Below, one piece after another: positions 51,882 to 60,946 of a DNA stretch of 64,000 nt. The stretch lies in contig DASVPR010000055.1 of the NCBI GenBank assembly GCA_036389485.1, positions 97,371-161,370 of the forward strand, in the 5' to 3' direction. The notes below the pieces were generated by a model. The model was not told the DNA's origin, made no database searches, and worked only from the letters and a program-made list of their open reading frames with translations. Each line of letters begins with the position of its first letter. Positions within the stretch are counted from its first letter, which is position 1. Source of the DNA: CADCVT01 sp036389485 (GTDB taxonomy: Bacteria > Actinomycetota > Thermoleophilia > Solirubrobacterales > Solirubrobacteraceae). The translations under genes and the position numbers were made by a program.

Positions 51882-53327
51882 TCAGTGGGGGGCCGCGAGG
51901 AGCGACTTCTCGGCGGTTCGGACCGCCGGGAGGGAGACGACGAACCGGGCGCCGGGGCGGCCGTTCGAGTCGATGAGCTCGACCGTCCCGCCGTGGGATT
52001 CGGCGACCGCCTGGACGATCGAGAGGCCGAGGCCGAACGACCCTCCGCGGTCGCCGCTTCCCCGGACGAAGCGCTCGAAGACACGGTCGCGGAGGCCCGG
52101 CGGGATCCCCGGCCCGTCGTCCTCGACCGTGATGAGCACGCGGCCGTCGTGCTGCCTGACCGAGGCGTGGACGCTCGTCCCGCGCGGCGTGTGCTTCACC
52201 GCGTTCTCGAGCAGGTTCAGCACGAGCCGGTGCAGCTCGTCCTTCGCGCCGTCGACCATCGCCCGCGGCGCGTCCACGCTGATCTCGTGGCCGTCGGCGA
52301 CCGGCTCGAGCTCGCCGGCGGCCTCGACGATCACCCGGCCGACGTCGAGCGGCGAATGCTGCGCGACGCGCTGGGCGTCGGCGCGCGCCAGCAGCAGCAG
52401 GTCCTGGACCAGGCGGCGCATCCGCCTCGACGACCGCAGCGCAGAGGCCGCCGCGTCCCCGCGCTCGCCGTCGAGCGTCTCCGCGAGGAACTCGAGGTTC
52501 GCCAGGACGCTCGTCAGCGGCGTCCGCAGCTCGTGCGACGCGTCGGCGACGAACTCGCGCTGGCGGCGCAGCATCGCGTCCTGCTCGTCGCGCGCGGCGT
52601 CGAGCGCGCGAAGCATGCCCTCGAGCGTCCGCGCCAGCTCGGCGACCTCGTCCTTCGCCTGGGGCTCCGGGATCCGCTGGCCGGGGTCGCGCGTGCGCTC
52701 GATCGTGCGGGCGGTGTCGGTCAGCTCCGCGATCGGCGCCATCGCGCGCCGCGCCACCATCAGCCCCGCGAGCAGCGCGAGCGCGGCGCCGCCGAGCACG
52801 CCGAGGACGAGGAAGAGCCGCACGCGGCCCACCGTCGCCTCGACGCTGTCGATCCGCTTGCCGTACTGGATGAACAGCGTCCCGACGCCCGGGAACCGCT
52901 TCTGCCGGTTCTCGACGAACCAGCCGTCGATCTCGACGGACGGCGCGATCGGCGGCCCGAGCTGCGCCGCGTACTCGGTCTCGCGCAGCACCTGGCTGGT
53001 CTCGCGGTGGATGATCCGCGCGGCGGCGTCGTCGTTGCCCGACACGAACGTCCGCAGGTTGAGCGAGAAGCGGTAGCGCCCGGCGTCCTGCGAGGGAAGG
53101 AGGTCGACGTCGTCGCGCAGCTTGTCGGCGGCGTCGCGCACGTCCTGCTCGAAGTCGTCGTGGATGCGCTGCGAGGTCAGCGCGCCGACCGCGATCGCGA
53201 ACCCGCACAGGATCACGAGCGTCAGCAGCGCCGAGCCGCCGGCGAGCCGCCAGCGGATCGGGATGCGCCTATGCGCGGAGGACGTAGCCCGCGCCGCGGA
53301 TCGTATGAAGGAGCCGGGGTTCACCAC
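51882..53327 (-). CDS. Sensor histidine kinase
   Basis: A 481-residue membrane kinase. TM1 (about 27-50) and TM2 (170-192) flank an extracellular sensor of about 120 residues with no known domain recognised. HAMP (195-245) follows, then HisKA with phospho-acceptor His265 in DASHELRTPLTSV, and HATPase_c with NLLENAVKHTP (N box), VEDDGPGIP (G1) and GSFGLGLSI (G2). It is paired with the OmpR-type regulator upstream. The GTG at 53327 overlaps the regulator by 59 bases; homology begins near IPIRWRLAGG, just after the regulator stop, where no canonical codon exists. Confidence 0.93.
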   Translation of the reverse strand: MVNPGSFIRSAARATSSAHRRIPIRWRLAGGSALLTLVILCGFAIAVGALTSQRIHDDFEQDVRDAADKLRDDVDLLPSQDAGRYRFSLNLRTFVSGNDDAAARIIHRETSQVLRETEYAAQLGPPIAPSVEIDGWFVENRQKRFPGVGTLFIQYGKRIDSVEATVGRVRLFLVLGVLGGAALALLAGLMVARRAMAPIAELTDTARTIERTRDPGQRIPEPQAKDEVAELARTLEGMLRALDAARDEQDAMLRRQREFVADASHELRTPLTSVLANLEFLAETLDGERGDAAASALRSSRRMRRLVQDLLLLARADAQRVAQHSPLDVGRVIVEAAGELEPVADGHEISVDAPRAMVDGAKDELHRLVLNLLENAVKHTPRGTSVHASVRQHDGRVLITVEDDGPGIPPGLRDRVFERFVRGSGDRGGSFGLGLSIVQAVAESHGGTVELIDSNGRPGARFVVSLPAVRTAEKSLLAAPH

Positions 53328-53955
53328 CCGCCTCGAGCTTCCGCCGAAGGTTGGATACGAAGACCTCGATCGTGTTGGTCGTCGCGAACGGATCGTAACC
53401 CCAGACCTCCTCCAGGAGACGCTGCCGGGGGACGACGATCCGCTCGTTGCGCATCAGGTACTCGAGCAGCTCGAACTCGCGCTGGGTGAGCTCGATCTCG
53501 CGGTTGCCGCGCTTGACCTCGTGGGTGTCCGGGTTCAGCGACAAGTCGGCGACCCCCATCGACGCCGATCCGCGCGGGGGCCGCCGGCGCAGCAGCGCCC
53601 GCAGGCGCGCCAGCAGCTCCTGGCGCTCGAACGGCTTGACGAGGTAGTCGTCGGCGCCGGAGTCCAGCCCCTCGACCCGGCTCTCCAGCGCGTCGCGCGC
53701 GGTCAGCATGAGGATCGGGACGTCGCCGTCCGCGCGCAGCCGCCGCGCGACCTCGATCCCGTCCAGCTTCGGCAGCCCGAGGTCGAGCACGACGAGGTCG
53801 GGATGGAACGCCGCCGCGGAGTCCAGCGCCAGCTCGCCGTCGGGCGCGATCCGCACCTCGTAGCCCTCCATGCGCAGCGAGCGCTGCAGCGCGAGCGCGA
53901 TGTCCTCGTCGTCCTCGACGACCAGCACGCGGGGCTCTCGTGTGAAACCGCTCAT
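53269..53955 (-). CDS. OmpR/PhoB-family response regulator
   Basis: A 228-residue regulator. The receiver (8-120) has EDDEDIALALQRSL (Asp15/16), phospho-acceptor Asp58 in VVLDLGLPKLDGIEV, T in LTARDA and K in YLVKPF. The winged helix (135-228) has LTQREFELLEYLMRN, EEVWGYDPFATTNTIEVFVSNLRRKLE and the closing IRGAGYVL. The ATG at 53955 is chosen because the receiver begins at residue 9. A TACGCT box (53969-53974 on the minus strand) is 13 bases upstream. It forms a two-component pair with the kinase. Confidence 0.95.
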   Translation of the reverse strand: MSGFTREPRVLVVEDDEDIALALQRSLRMEGYEVRIAPDGELALDSAAAFHPDLVVLDLGLPKLDGIEVARRLRADGDVPILMLTARDALESRVEGLDSGADDYLVKPFERQELLARLRALLRRRPPRGSASMGVADLSLNPDTHEVKRGNREIELTQREFELLEYLMRNERIVVPRQRLLEEVWGYDPFATTNTIEVFVSNLRRKLEAGGEPRLLHTIRGAGYVLRA

Positions 53956-54031
53956 ATGACGGCCGGACAGCGTACGCGCAGCACCTTTTCGCAGGATGAA
54001 GGGTCCGCGCGTCGAAGGGGAGCGGGCCGCC

Positions 54032-56272
54032 ATGCCCGCGAAGAAGAAGCCCCCTGCGAGAACGCCGCGCAAGCGCGCGAAGCGCTCCGCCAAGCCGCGT
54101 CTCGAGCAGCGCCACTGGGACCTGATCGGACTCGGCCTCGTCACGTTCGCCGTCTTCCTGGGCTTCGTGCTCTACCGCGGCCGCGACGGCGGCAACCTGG
54201 GCGAGTCGGCGGTCGAGGGCCTCACCTGGCTCATGGGCGACATCGCCTACGCCGTGCCGGTCGCGCTCGCGGCCATCGGCGCGATCCTCGTCCTCCGGCC
54301 GGTCCTGCCGTCGGTGAAGCCGTTCCGCAGCGGCGGCCTCTGCCTGCTGGCCGCCGGCCTGCTCTGGCTGGGCGCCGAGAACGGCGGCGAGGTGGGCGAG
54401 CTGGTCGAGGACAACGTGTCCCGGTTCGTCGGCAGCTTCGGGGTCGACGTCCTCGCCGTGTTCTTCTTCCTCGCCGCGGTACTCCTGCTCACGGGCGCGT
54501 CGATCGCCGGCGTCCTGAAGGCAACGAGCACCACGGTCGTCGACACGACGCGTTCGATGAAGCGGCCCGTTCGCGTCCCTCCCGAACCGGTCTTCGAGGA
54601 GCCGCGCGTGACCCGCATCGTCGACGATCCCCAGGAGAAGTTCCCCGACCTGTTCGAGCCGACCGAGGAGGAGGAGGAGGAGCCGGACGACGAGCCCTCC
54701 GCCGCGGAGGTCGAGGCCGCGACGCGCGCGATCGAGGTCGACCCCGAGGAGGACCTGACGCCGCAGGGCCGCTACCGGCCGCACGTCACCGACTCGCCCG
54801 ACTTCGAGTGGGTCGTCCCGACGCCCGACACCCTGACGCGCTCCTCGGCCGAGCAGGCCAAGCCGGACACCGCGGGGCAGTCGGAGACCGCGCGCAACCT
54901 CGTCGAGGCGCTCGGCCACTTCGGCGTCGAGGCGAAGGTCATCGGGACCGTCAGCGGCCCGCACATCACCCGCTACGAGCTGCGCCTGGCGCCCGGCATC
55001 AAGATGAGCAAGGTCGCCCAGCTGAAGGACGACCTCGCGTACGCGCTCGCCGCCACGGACATCCGCATCCTCGCGCCGATCCCGGGCAAGACCGCGGTCG
55101 GCGTCGAGGTCCCGAACCTCCGGCGCAGGCTGGTCCACCTCGGCGACGTGTTCACCCAGCGCCCGCGCGACTGGAGCCCGCTCACGGTGTGGCTCGGCAA
55201 GGACGTCGCGGGCAAGGCGGTCGGCGCGGACCTGACGAAGATGCCGCACCTGCTCGTCGCGGGCACGACCGGCGCCGGCAAGTCCGCGTGCGTCAACGCG
55301 ATGCTCTCGAGCCTCCTGCTCAACGCGAGCCCGCACGAGCTGCGGCTGGTCCTCGTCGACCCCAAGCAGGTCGAGCTGAACCACTACGAGGGCGTCCCGC
55401 ACCTGCTCACGCCGGTCATCACCAGCCCGCGGATGGCCGCCAACGCGCTGCAGAACCTCGTCAAGGAGATGGAGGACCGCTACAGCCGCATGTCGCTGGC
55501 CCGCACGCGCAACCTGCCGGAGCTGAACCGCTACCGCGAGAAGCAGGGCGACCAGCCGCTGCCGTACGTCCTCTGCATCATCGACGAGCTGGCCGACCTC
55601 ATGATGGTCGCGCCCGCCGACGTCGAGGACTCGATCATCCGCTTGGCGCAGAAGGCGCGCGCGGTCGGCATCCACCTCGTGCTCGCCACGCAGTCCCCGC
55701 GTGTCGACGTCATCACGGGGATGATCAAGGCGAACGTGCCGTCGCGGATCGCGTTCGCGGTCTCCTCACAGACCGACTCCCGAGTGATCCTGGACCAGAA
55801 CGGCGCCGAGACGCTGCTCGGGAAGGGCGACATGCTGTTCTCGCCCGTCGGGTCGTCGCGCCTGCAGCGCATCCAGGGCGCGTACATCGACGAAACGCAG
55901 ATCGCGGCCATCACCGAGTTCTGGCGCCAGCAGGGCGAGCCGGAGCTGCACGAGGAGCTGCTCGAGGCGGTCGAGGAGGAGGACGCGGGCGTCAGCGACG
56001 ACCCCGACGACTTCGACCCCGACGAGGACCCGCTGCTCGAGGAGGCCATCCACCTCGTCGCCGAGATGGGCACGGCCTCGACCTCCATGCTCCAGCGCCG
56101 CCTGCGGCTCGGCTACACCCGGGCCGGCCGGCTGATCGACATGCTCGAGCGCCGGGGCGTCATCTCCGGCTACGAGGGCTCCAAGCCGCGGCAGGTCCTC
56201 GTGACGCCGGCGGACGTCGGTCGCTTCGTGGAGCAGCTCCGCTCTCGCGAAGGTGCTGCAAACGCCGAGTAA
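54032..56272 (+). CDS. ftsK: DNA translocase FtsK
   Basis: Moves chromosome termini through the division septum. It has about 746 residues: four membrane helices (about 32-165), an acidic linker (EEEEEEPDDEPSA...), and a RecA-like motor with Walker A AGTTGAGKS (about 410-418), Walker B CIIDELADLMMV, and ATQSPRVDVITG. The C-terminal gamma winged helix (about 675-735) has LVAEMGTASTSMLQRRLRLGYTRAGRLIDMLERRGVI, which reads KOPS-like sequences. ATG 54032 (MPAKKK) has GGGGAG upstream; ATG 53996 is an alternative. Confidence 0.96.
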   Translation: MPAKKKPPARTPRKRAKRSAKPRLEQRHWDLIGLGLVTFAVFLGFVLYRGRDGGNLGESAVEGLTWLMGDIAYAVPVALAAIGAILVLRPVLPSVKPFRSGGLCLLAAGLLWLGAENGGEVGELVEDNVSRFVGSFGVDVLAVFFFLAAVLLLTGASIAGVLKATSTTVVDTTRSMKRPVRVPPEPVFEEPRVTRIVDDPQEKFPDLFEPTEEEEEEPDDEPSAAEVEAATRAIEVDPEEDLTPQGRYRPHVTDSPDFEWVVPTPDTLTRSSAEQAKPDTAGQSETARNLVEALGHFGVEAKVIGTVSGPHITRYELRLAPGIKMSKVAQLKDDLAYALAATDIRILAPIPGKTAVGVEVPNLRRRLVHLGDVFTQRPRDWSPLTVWLGKDVAGKAVGADLTKMPHLLVAGTTGAGKSACVNAMLSSLLLNASPHELRLVLVDPKQVELNHYEGVPHLLTPVITSPRMAANALQNLVKEMEDRYSRMSLARTRNLPELNRYREKQGDQPLPYVLCIIDELADLMMVAPADVEDSIIRLAQKARAVGIHLVLATQSPRVDVITGMIKANVPSRIAFAVSSQTDSRVILDQNGAETLLGKGDMLFSPVGSSRLQRIQGAYIDETQIAAITEFWRQQGEPELHEELLEAVEEEDAGVSDDPDDFDPDEDPLLEEAIHLVAEMGTASTSMLQRRLRLGYTRAGRLIDMLERRGVISGYEGSKPRQVLVTPADVGRFVEQLRSREGAANAE

Positions 56273-56284
56273 CCTGCTCCTCGC

Positions 56285-57061
56285 ATGCCCGAGATCGGCG
56301 CCACGCTGCGCGAGACGCGGATGCGGCAGCGGATCGACATCACGGACATGGAGGTCCGGACGAAGATCCGCGCCAAGTACCTGCGCGCGCTCGAGAACGA
56401 GGAGTGGGACCTGCTGCCCGGGCCCACGTACGTCAAGAGCTTCCTGCGCACGTACGCGGAGGCGCTCGGCCTCGACCCGAAGCTGCTGGTCGAGGAGTAC
56501 AAGCTCCGCCACGAACGCCTCGACACCGGCGACCTGCACCCGATCCGGCCGCCCACGGCGCGCGACCGGCAGCGCCGCTCGCAGCCGCCCCGCGGGATGC
56601 CCCGCGGCGCCGCGGTGGGGATCGTGCTCGTCCTCATCCTGGGCGCGCTGTTCCTCATCGGCCAGATCGGCGGCGACGACGACACGGACGACACGGCGGG
56701 GTCCCCGCCCACGCAGGCGACGCAGGAGCGGCCGCCGGCGCCGGAGCGCGAGAAGAAGCCGCCCGCGGCGCCGCGAACGGTCCGCCTGACGGTGGCGCCG
56801 ACCGCCGTCGTGTGGGTGTGCCTCGTCAACGCGAAGGGCGACCGCCTGATCCCGGGCACCGTGATCGCGCCGGGCACGACGCGGACGTACCGCTCGAAGC
56901 GCTTCCGGGTCACGCTCGGCAACGGCAACGTGCGCTTCCGGGTCGACGGCAAGCCCTTCCAGCCGCCGCTCCTGCCCGACGCGCAGGGCTTCGAGTTCAG
57001 CCGCAACGGGCGAAGGACGCTCGACGAGGACGAGCGCCCTACCTGCTCGGGGACCACGTGA
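56285..57061 (+). CDS. RodZ-like helix-turn-helix membrane protein
   Basis: A 258-residue protein. The cytoplasmic HTH_25-type domain (3-72: IGATLRETRMRQRIDITDMEVRTKIRAKYLRALENEEWDLLPGPTYVKSFLRTYAEALGLD) is followed by a basic linker, one membrane helix (about 110-127, AAVGIVLVLILGALFLIGQI), a Pro/Glu-rich spacer and a C-terminal extracytoplasmic beta domain (DUF4115-like). The plan matches RodZ, which links MreB to the cell-wall machinery. GTGA overlap with cinA. Confidence 0.85.
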   Translation: MPEIGATLRETRMRQRIDITDMEVRTKIRAKYLRALENEEWDLLPGPTYVKSFLRTYAEALGLDPKLLVEEYKLRHERLDTGDLHPIRPPTARDRQRRSQPPRGMPRGAAVGIVLVLILGALFLIGQIGGDDDTDDTAGSPPTQATQERPPAPEREKKPPAAPRTVRLTVAPTAVVWVCLVNAKGDRLIPGTVIAPGTTRTYRSKRFRVTLGNGNVRFRVDGKPFQPPLLPDAQGFEFSRNGRRTLDEDERPTCSGTT

Positions 57062-58338
57062 GCGCGCGCGCCGGGGTCGTCGTCACCGGGACCGAGGTCC
57101 TCACCGGCATCATCGGCGACAAGAACGGCCCGTGGCTGTCCGAGCGGCTGCGTGACCTCGGGGTCGATCACGCACACACGATGATCGTCGGCGACCGGCC
57201 GGAGGACCTCCGCGCGGCGCTCGACTTCTTCGAGCGGTCGGGGATGGACCTGATCGTCACGAGCGGCGGGCTCGGCCCGACCGAGGACGACCTGACCGCG
57301 CGCATCGTCGCCGAGTTCACCGGCCGCGAGTTCGCGCTCGACGAGGCGCTCGAGGGCCGGATCGCGGCGATCCTCGAGCGGCTGACGAAGCGCTGGCCGA
57401 ACATCGACCAGGAGGCGATCCGCGCCGGCAACCGCAAGCAGGCGATGGTCCCCGCCGGTGCGGAGATCCTCGAGCCGGTCGGGACCGCGCCGGGGTTCGT
57501 GGTCGGAGCTTCGGACGGCCCGACGGTCGTCGTGCTGCCCGGGCCGCCGCGCGAGCTGCAGCCGATGTGGGAGGAGGCGGTCAAGACGAAGGCGTTCCGC
57601 GAGGCGGTGGCGGGCGCCACCGAGTACCGCTCGCGGATGATGCGTCTGTTCGGGATCCCCGAGTCGGAGATCGCCGAGACGCTGCGGGTGGCCCGCGGCG
57701 CGGGGATCGAGGTCGACGAGCTGGAGATCACAACCTGCCTGCGGCGCGGCGAGATCGAGATCGCGACCCGGTACGAGCCCGAGCGCGAGCCGGTCTACGA
57801 CGCGTTCGCGGCGGTGGTGCGCGAGCGGCACGGCGACACGCTGTTCTCCGAGGACGGCACGACGATCGACCAGCAGGTGGCCGAGCTGCTGCGCTCGCGC
57901 TCGCTCACGATCGCCGTGGCGGAGTCGTGCACCGGCGGCCTGCTTGCCGGGCGGCTGACCGACCTCGCCGGGTCGTCGGAGTACGTGCTGGGCGGCCTCG
58001 TCGTCTACTCGAACGAGGCGAAGGTCGCGCTCGCGGGCGTCGACGCGGCGCTGATCGAGCGCGCGGGCGCGGTCTCGACCGAGGTCGCCGAGGCGCTCGC
58101 GGACGGCGCGCGGGAGCGGCTCGCGGCGGACGTCGGCGTCGGCGTGACCGGGATCGCCGGGCCGGGCGGCGGGACGGCCGAGAAGCCGGTCGGCACCGTC
58201 TGCTTCAGCGTCAGCGGCGAAGGGCGCCGGATGACCCGGCGCGTCCAGCTCCCCGGCTCGCGCGCGGACGTCCGCGACCGCTCCACCGCCGTCGCGCTCC
58301 ACATGGTGCGGCGGCTCCTGCTGGGGGAGACCGACTGA
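57058..58338 (+). CDS. cinA: CinA-like competence/damage-inducible protein (NMN deamidase type)
   Basis: A 426-residue fusion. The N-terminal MoCF domain (1-170) has VVVTGTEVLTGIIGDKNGPWLSERLRDLG, TSGGLGPTEDD and LPGPPRELQPMW. The C-terminal PncC/CinA domain (265-420) has VAESCTGGLLAGRLTDLAGSSEYVLGGLVVYSNEAK and GVTGIAGPGGGTAEKPVGTV. The latter deamidates nicotinamide mononucleotide. This order before recA is common in actinobacteria. CTGA junction with thpR. Confidence 0.95.
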   Translation: MSARAGVVVTGTEVLTGIIGDKNGPWLSERLRDLGVDHAHTMIVGDRPEDLRAALDFFERSGMDLIVTSGGLGPTEDDLTARIVAEFTGREFALDEALEGRIAAILERLTKRWPNIDQEAIRAGNRKQAMVPAGAEILEPVGTAPGFVVGASDGPTVVVLPGPPRELQPMWEEAVKTKAFREAVAGATEYRSRMMRLFGIPESEIAETLRVARGAGIEVDELEITTCLRRGEIEIATRYEPEREPVYDAFAAVVRERHGDTLFSEDGTTIDQQVAELLRSRSLTIAVAESCTGGLLAGRLTDLAGSSEYVLGGLVVYSNEAKVALAGVDAALIERAGAVSTEVAEALADGARERLAADVGVGVTGIAGPGGGTAEKPVGTVCFSVSGEGRRMTRRVQLPGSRADVRDRSTAVALHMVRRLLLGETD

Positions 58339-58871
58339 GGCTCTTCGTCGCCCTCGAGCTCCCACCGCCCGTCGTCGCGACGCTGGAGCAGTGGGCGCGC
58401 GGCGCCGCACGCGACGGCCTGCGCCTGCTTCCGCCCGAGTCCCTCCACGTGACGCTGGCGTTCCTCGGCGAGCGGCCCGACGAGGAGGCGGAGGCGATCG
58501 AGGAGGCGACCCGGGGCGCCGCGGCGTCGGCGGGGACTGTCCCCGCCCTGTCCCTCGCCGCGCCCGCATGGCTCCCTCCTCGGCGCCCCGGGGTGCTCGC
58601 GGTCGACCTCACCGACGACGGCGCCTGCGCGCGGCTGCAGGGCACCGTCGCCGAGGCGCTCGTCGCCCTCGGCGTCTACACCCCGGAAAAGCGGGCGTTC
58701 AGGCCACATGTGACCGTCGCGCGGGTCCGCAAGGGCGCGCGGGTGGACAAGGAGGTGCCGCCGATTCCCGACGCCGGGACCTTCGCCGCGACCGCCCTGA
58801 CCCTCTACCGTTCGCGGCTCAGCCCCAAGGGCGCCCGCTACGACGCGCTCGCGCGCACCCCACTCACATGA
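58335..58871 (+). CDS. thpR: RNA 2',3'-cyclic phosphodiesterase ThpR, CTG start
   Basis: A 178-residue 2H phosphoesterase acting on RNA 2',3'-cyclic phosphates. Two HXT/S motifs: HVTLAF (about 37-42) and HVTVAR (about 124-129), with RLFVALELPP at the start and the LSPKGARYDAL ending. The family N-terminus is reached exactly at a CTG (58335) that overlaps the cinA stop as CTGA, just like the ATGA/GTGA/TTGA joints elsewhere. No ATG, GTG or TTG is near. The gene contains the palindrome GGGGACTGTCCCC (58532-58544). Confidence 0.88.
   Translation: MRLFVALELPPPVVATLEQWARGAARDGLRLLPPESLHVTLAFLGERPDEEAEAIEEATRGAAASAGTVPALSLAAPAWLPPRRPGVLAVDLTDDGACARLQGTVAEALVALGVYTPEKRAFRPHVTVARVRKGARVDKEVPPIPDAGTFAATALTLYRSRLSPKGARYDALARTPLT
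58532..58544. repeat. GGGGACTGTCCCC palindrome inside thpR
   Basis: This 13-mer is the exact reverse complement of the first core type of the array at 51724-51782. It encodes the GTVP of SAGTVPALSL and does not break the frame. Confidence 0.8.
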
Positions 58872-60946
58872 CCCGGATCCCGCTTCTCGCCGTCCTGTTC
58901 CTCCTCGCCCTCGCCCCGGCCGCGAGCGCCTCGTCGCTCGTCGAGGTCCAGCTGTCCGGCCCGCAGTCGGTCGACGTCCTGCACCGGCTCGGGCTCGACG
59001 TGACCGAGGACGTCACCGCGGAGCACGCTCGGGTCGTCCTGCACGACGCGGCCGACGCGGACACGCTCGCCGCCCACTTCCCGTACACGACGCTGGTTGC
59101 GGACGTCGAGGCGACGCTCCGCCGCTCCGCCGCCCGCCAGCAGCGCACGCGCCGGCGCTCCGGGCTCCCCAGCGAGCGCGACTACTACCGGGTGCTGCAG
59201 AACTACTACGACGAGCTGGACGAGCTGGCCGAGGGCCATCCGGGGCTCGTCCGCAAGATCGTGCTGCCGAAGAAGTCGCTCGAGGGGCGCGACATCGCGG
59301 GCGTCGAGATCGCCAAGGACGTCGAGCGCACCGACGACGGACGCCCTGTCGCCGCGTTCTTCGGCCTCCACCACGCGCGCGAGTGGCCCTCCGGCGAGGT
59401 CAACATGGAGTTCGCGCTCGACCTCGTCAACAACTACGGCACGGACCCGCGGATCACCGCGCTGCTCGACCGCGTGCGGGTCATCATCGTGCCGGTCGTC
59501 AACCCCGACGGCTTCCTCGTCTCGCGCGGGCCGGTCGAGGGCGCCGGCGGCGGCCCGGACCCCCTGCACCGGCGCAACTGCCGGCCGAACACCGAGGAGC
59601 AGGCCGCGGTCCCCTGCGCGGCGCGCGGCGACTCCGACGGCGTCGACCTCAACCGCAACTACGGCGCGGGCTGGGGCGGCTACGGCGCCAGCACCGACCC
59701 GAGCGCCGACGACTACCGCGGCACCGGCCCGTTCTCCGAGCCGGAGTCGCAGGCGGTCCACGAGCTGTCCCAGCGCCACCAGATCATGCACGTCCAGTCC
59801 ACGCACAACATCGTGGGCTGGGTGCTGCGCCAGCCGGGCTTCGCCGACTACGGCGCGCTCTCGCCGGACGAGAGCATCATGAAGCCGCTCGGCGACCAGA
59901 TGGGCGCGGCGACGAACTACGAGTCGCTGCTGGGCACGGACCTCTACCCGGTCCACGGCGCGACGGAGGACTGGAACTACATCACCCAGGGCGCGATGGG
60001 CTACACGATCGAGCTCGGGCCCGCGAAGACCGAGAACGGGGGCGGCGACGCGCCGCTCTTCTTCGGGCCGTACCAGACGCATGTCGTCGACCAGTACCTG
60101 GGCGGCGGGACCGGCACCGGCGGCCCGGCCGGGAAGGGCATCCGCGAGGCGTTCCTCCTGGCGGCCGAGCAGGCGGGCAACCCGCTCGACCACGGCGTGC
60201 TCGACGGCAGCGCCCCGGCCGGCAACACGCTGCGGCTGCGCAAGGACTTCCTGACCATGACGGCCAAGCTGTGCCCGGAGACGGGGAGCTGCGACGAGGA
60301 CACGCCGCGGCTGCCCGAGGTCGGGATCCCGGACTTCATCGACACGACGCTGACCGTGCCGTCCTCCGGGCACTTCGAGTGGCACGTCGGGCCGTCGACG
60401 CGACCGTGGCTGGGCGCGGGCGGCCAGCGCGAGCTGTGGGTGATGACGTGCGAGGCGCCGGACGGCTCGGTCCTCGCTCGGCGCGAGATCTTCGTCGCCC
60501 GCGGCGACCGCCTGACGTTCGCCGACGCGTGCGACCCGAGCTCGTCGATCGACCAGTCGCGCAACGAGGCGCCCGCGCCGCTGCCGGAATCGCCGGGCGT
60601 GCCGGGCTCGCAGGGCCGCGACGTCCAGCCCGTGCTGCTCCCGCGGCGCGGCATGCGGCTGTTCGTGGGCCCGCGAAGCGTCCCGCGCTTCGCGCTGCGG
60701 CGCCGTGGCTACCTGCGGGTGGCGATGAAGGTGCGCGGCGGGACCGTGCGGGACCTGACGGTGCGGCTGACCGGCCCGGACCGGACGCTCGTCGCGGCGC
60801 GCTCGTTCCGGCGGCTGACGCGGCCGAAGGCGATCCGGCTGCGGCTCCGGAGGACGCCGCGACGCGGGGTCTACCGGCTCTCGCTGCGGGGGACGGCCGA
60901 CAACGGCGCGCCCATCGGGTCCGCGGTGCGGTTGACGATCCGCTGA
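58868..60946 (+). CDS. Secreted M14 zinc carboxypeptidase with C-terminal extension
   Basis: A 692-residue exported protein with signal peptide (1-22, LLAVLFLLALAPAASA). A pro-region (23-100) and peptidase domain (105-440) follow. Zinc ligands His169 and Glu172 in HHAREW, and a third His in HVQSTHN (about 300); substrate Asn-Arg in DGVDLNRNYG; catalytic Glu in YTIELGP (about 382). A beta domain and a basic RTPRRGVYRLSLRG end follow. No LPXTG. It probably degrades proteins or wall peptides outside the cell. ATGA overlap with thpR; overlaps the GGDEF-EAL gene by 76 bases. Confidence 0.92.
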   Translation: MTRIPLLAVLFLLALAPAASASSLVEVQLSGPQSVDVLHRLGLDVTEDVTAEHARVVLHDAADADTLAAHFPYTTLVADVEATLRRSAARQQRTRRRSGLPSERDYYRVLQNYYDELDELAEGHPGLVRKIVLPKKSLEGRDIAGVEIAKDVERTDDGRPVAAFFGLHHAREWPSGEVNMEFALDLVNNYGTDPRITALLDRVRVIIVPVVNPDGFLVSRGPVEGAGGGPDPLHRRNCRPNTEEQAAVPCAARGDSDGVDLNRNYGAGWGGYGASTDPSADDYRGTGPFSEPESQAVHELSQRHQIMHVQSTHNIVGWVLRQPGFADYGALSPDESIMKPLGDQMGAATNYESLLGTDLYPVHGATEDWNYITQGAMGYTIELGPAKTENGGGDAPLFFGPYQTHVVDQYLGGGTGTGGPAGKGIREAFLLAAEQAGNPLDHGVLDGSAPAGNTLRLRKDFLTMTAKLCPETGSCDEDTPRLPEVGIPDFIDTTLTVPSSGHFEWHVGPSTRPWLGAGGQRELWVMTCEAPDGSVLARREIFVARGDRLTFADACDPSSSIDQSRNEAPAPLPESPGVPGSQGRDVQPVLLPRRGMRLFVGPRSVPRFALRRRGYLRVAMKVRGGTVRDLTVRLTGPDRTLVAARSFRRLTRPKAIRLRLRRTPRRGVYRLSLRGTADNGAPIGSAVRLTIR

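Noticed and set aside
53122..56900. Long plus-strand frame leading into cinA
   Set aside because: Only the part from GTG 57058 encodes CinA; the rest is antisense to the two-component genes and out of frame with ftsK.
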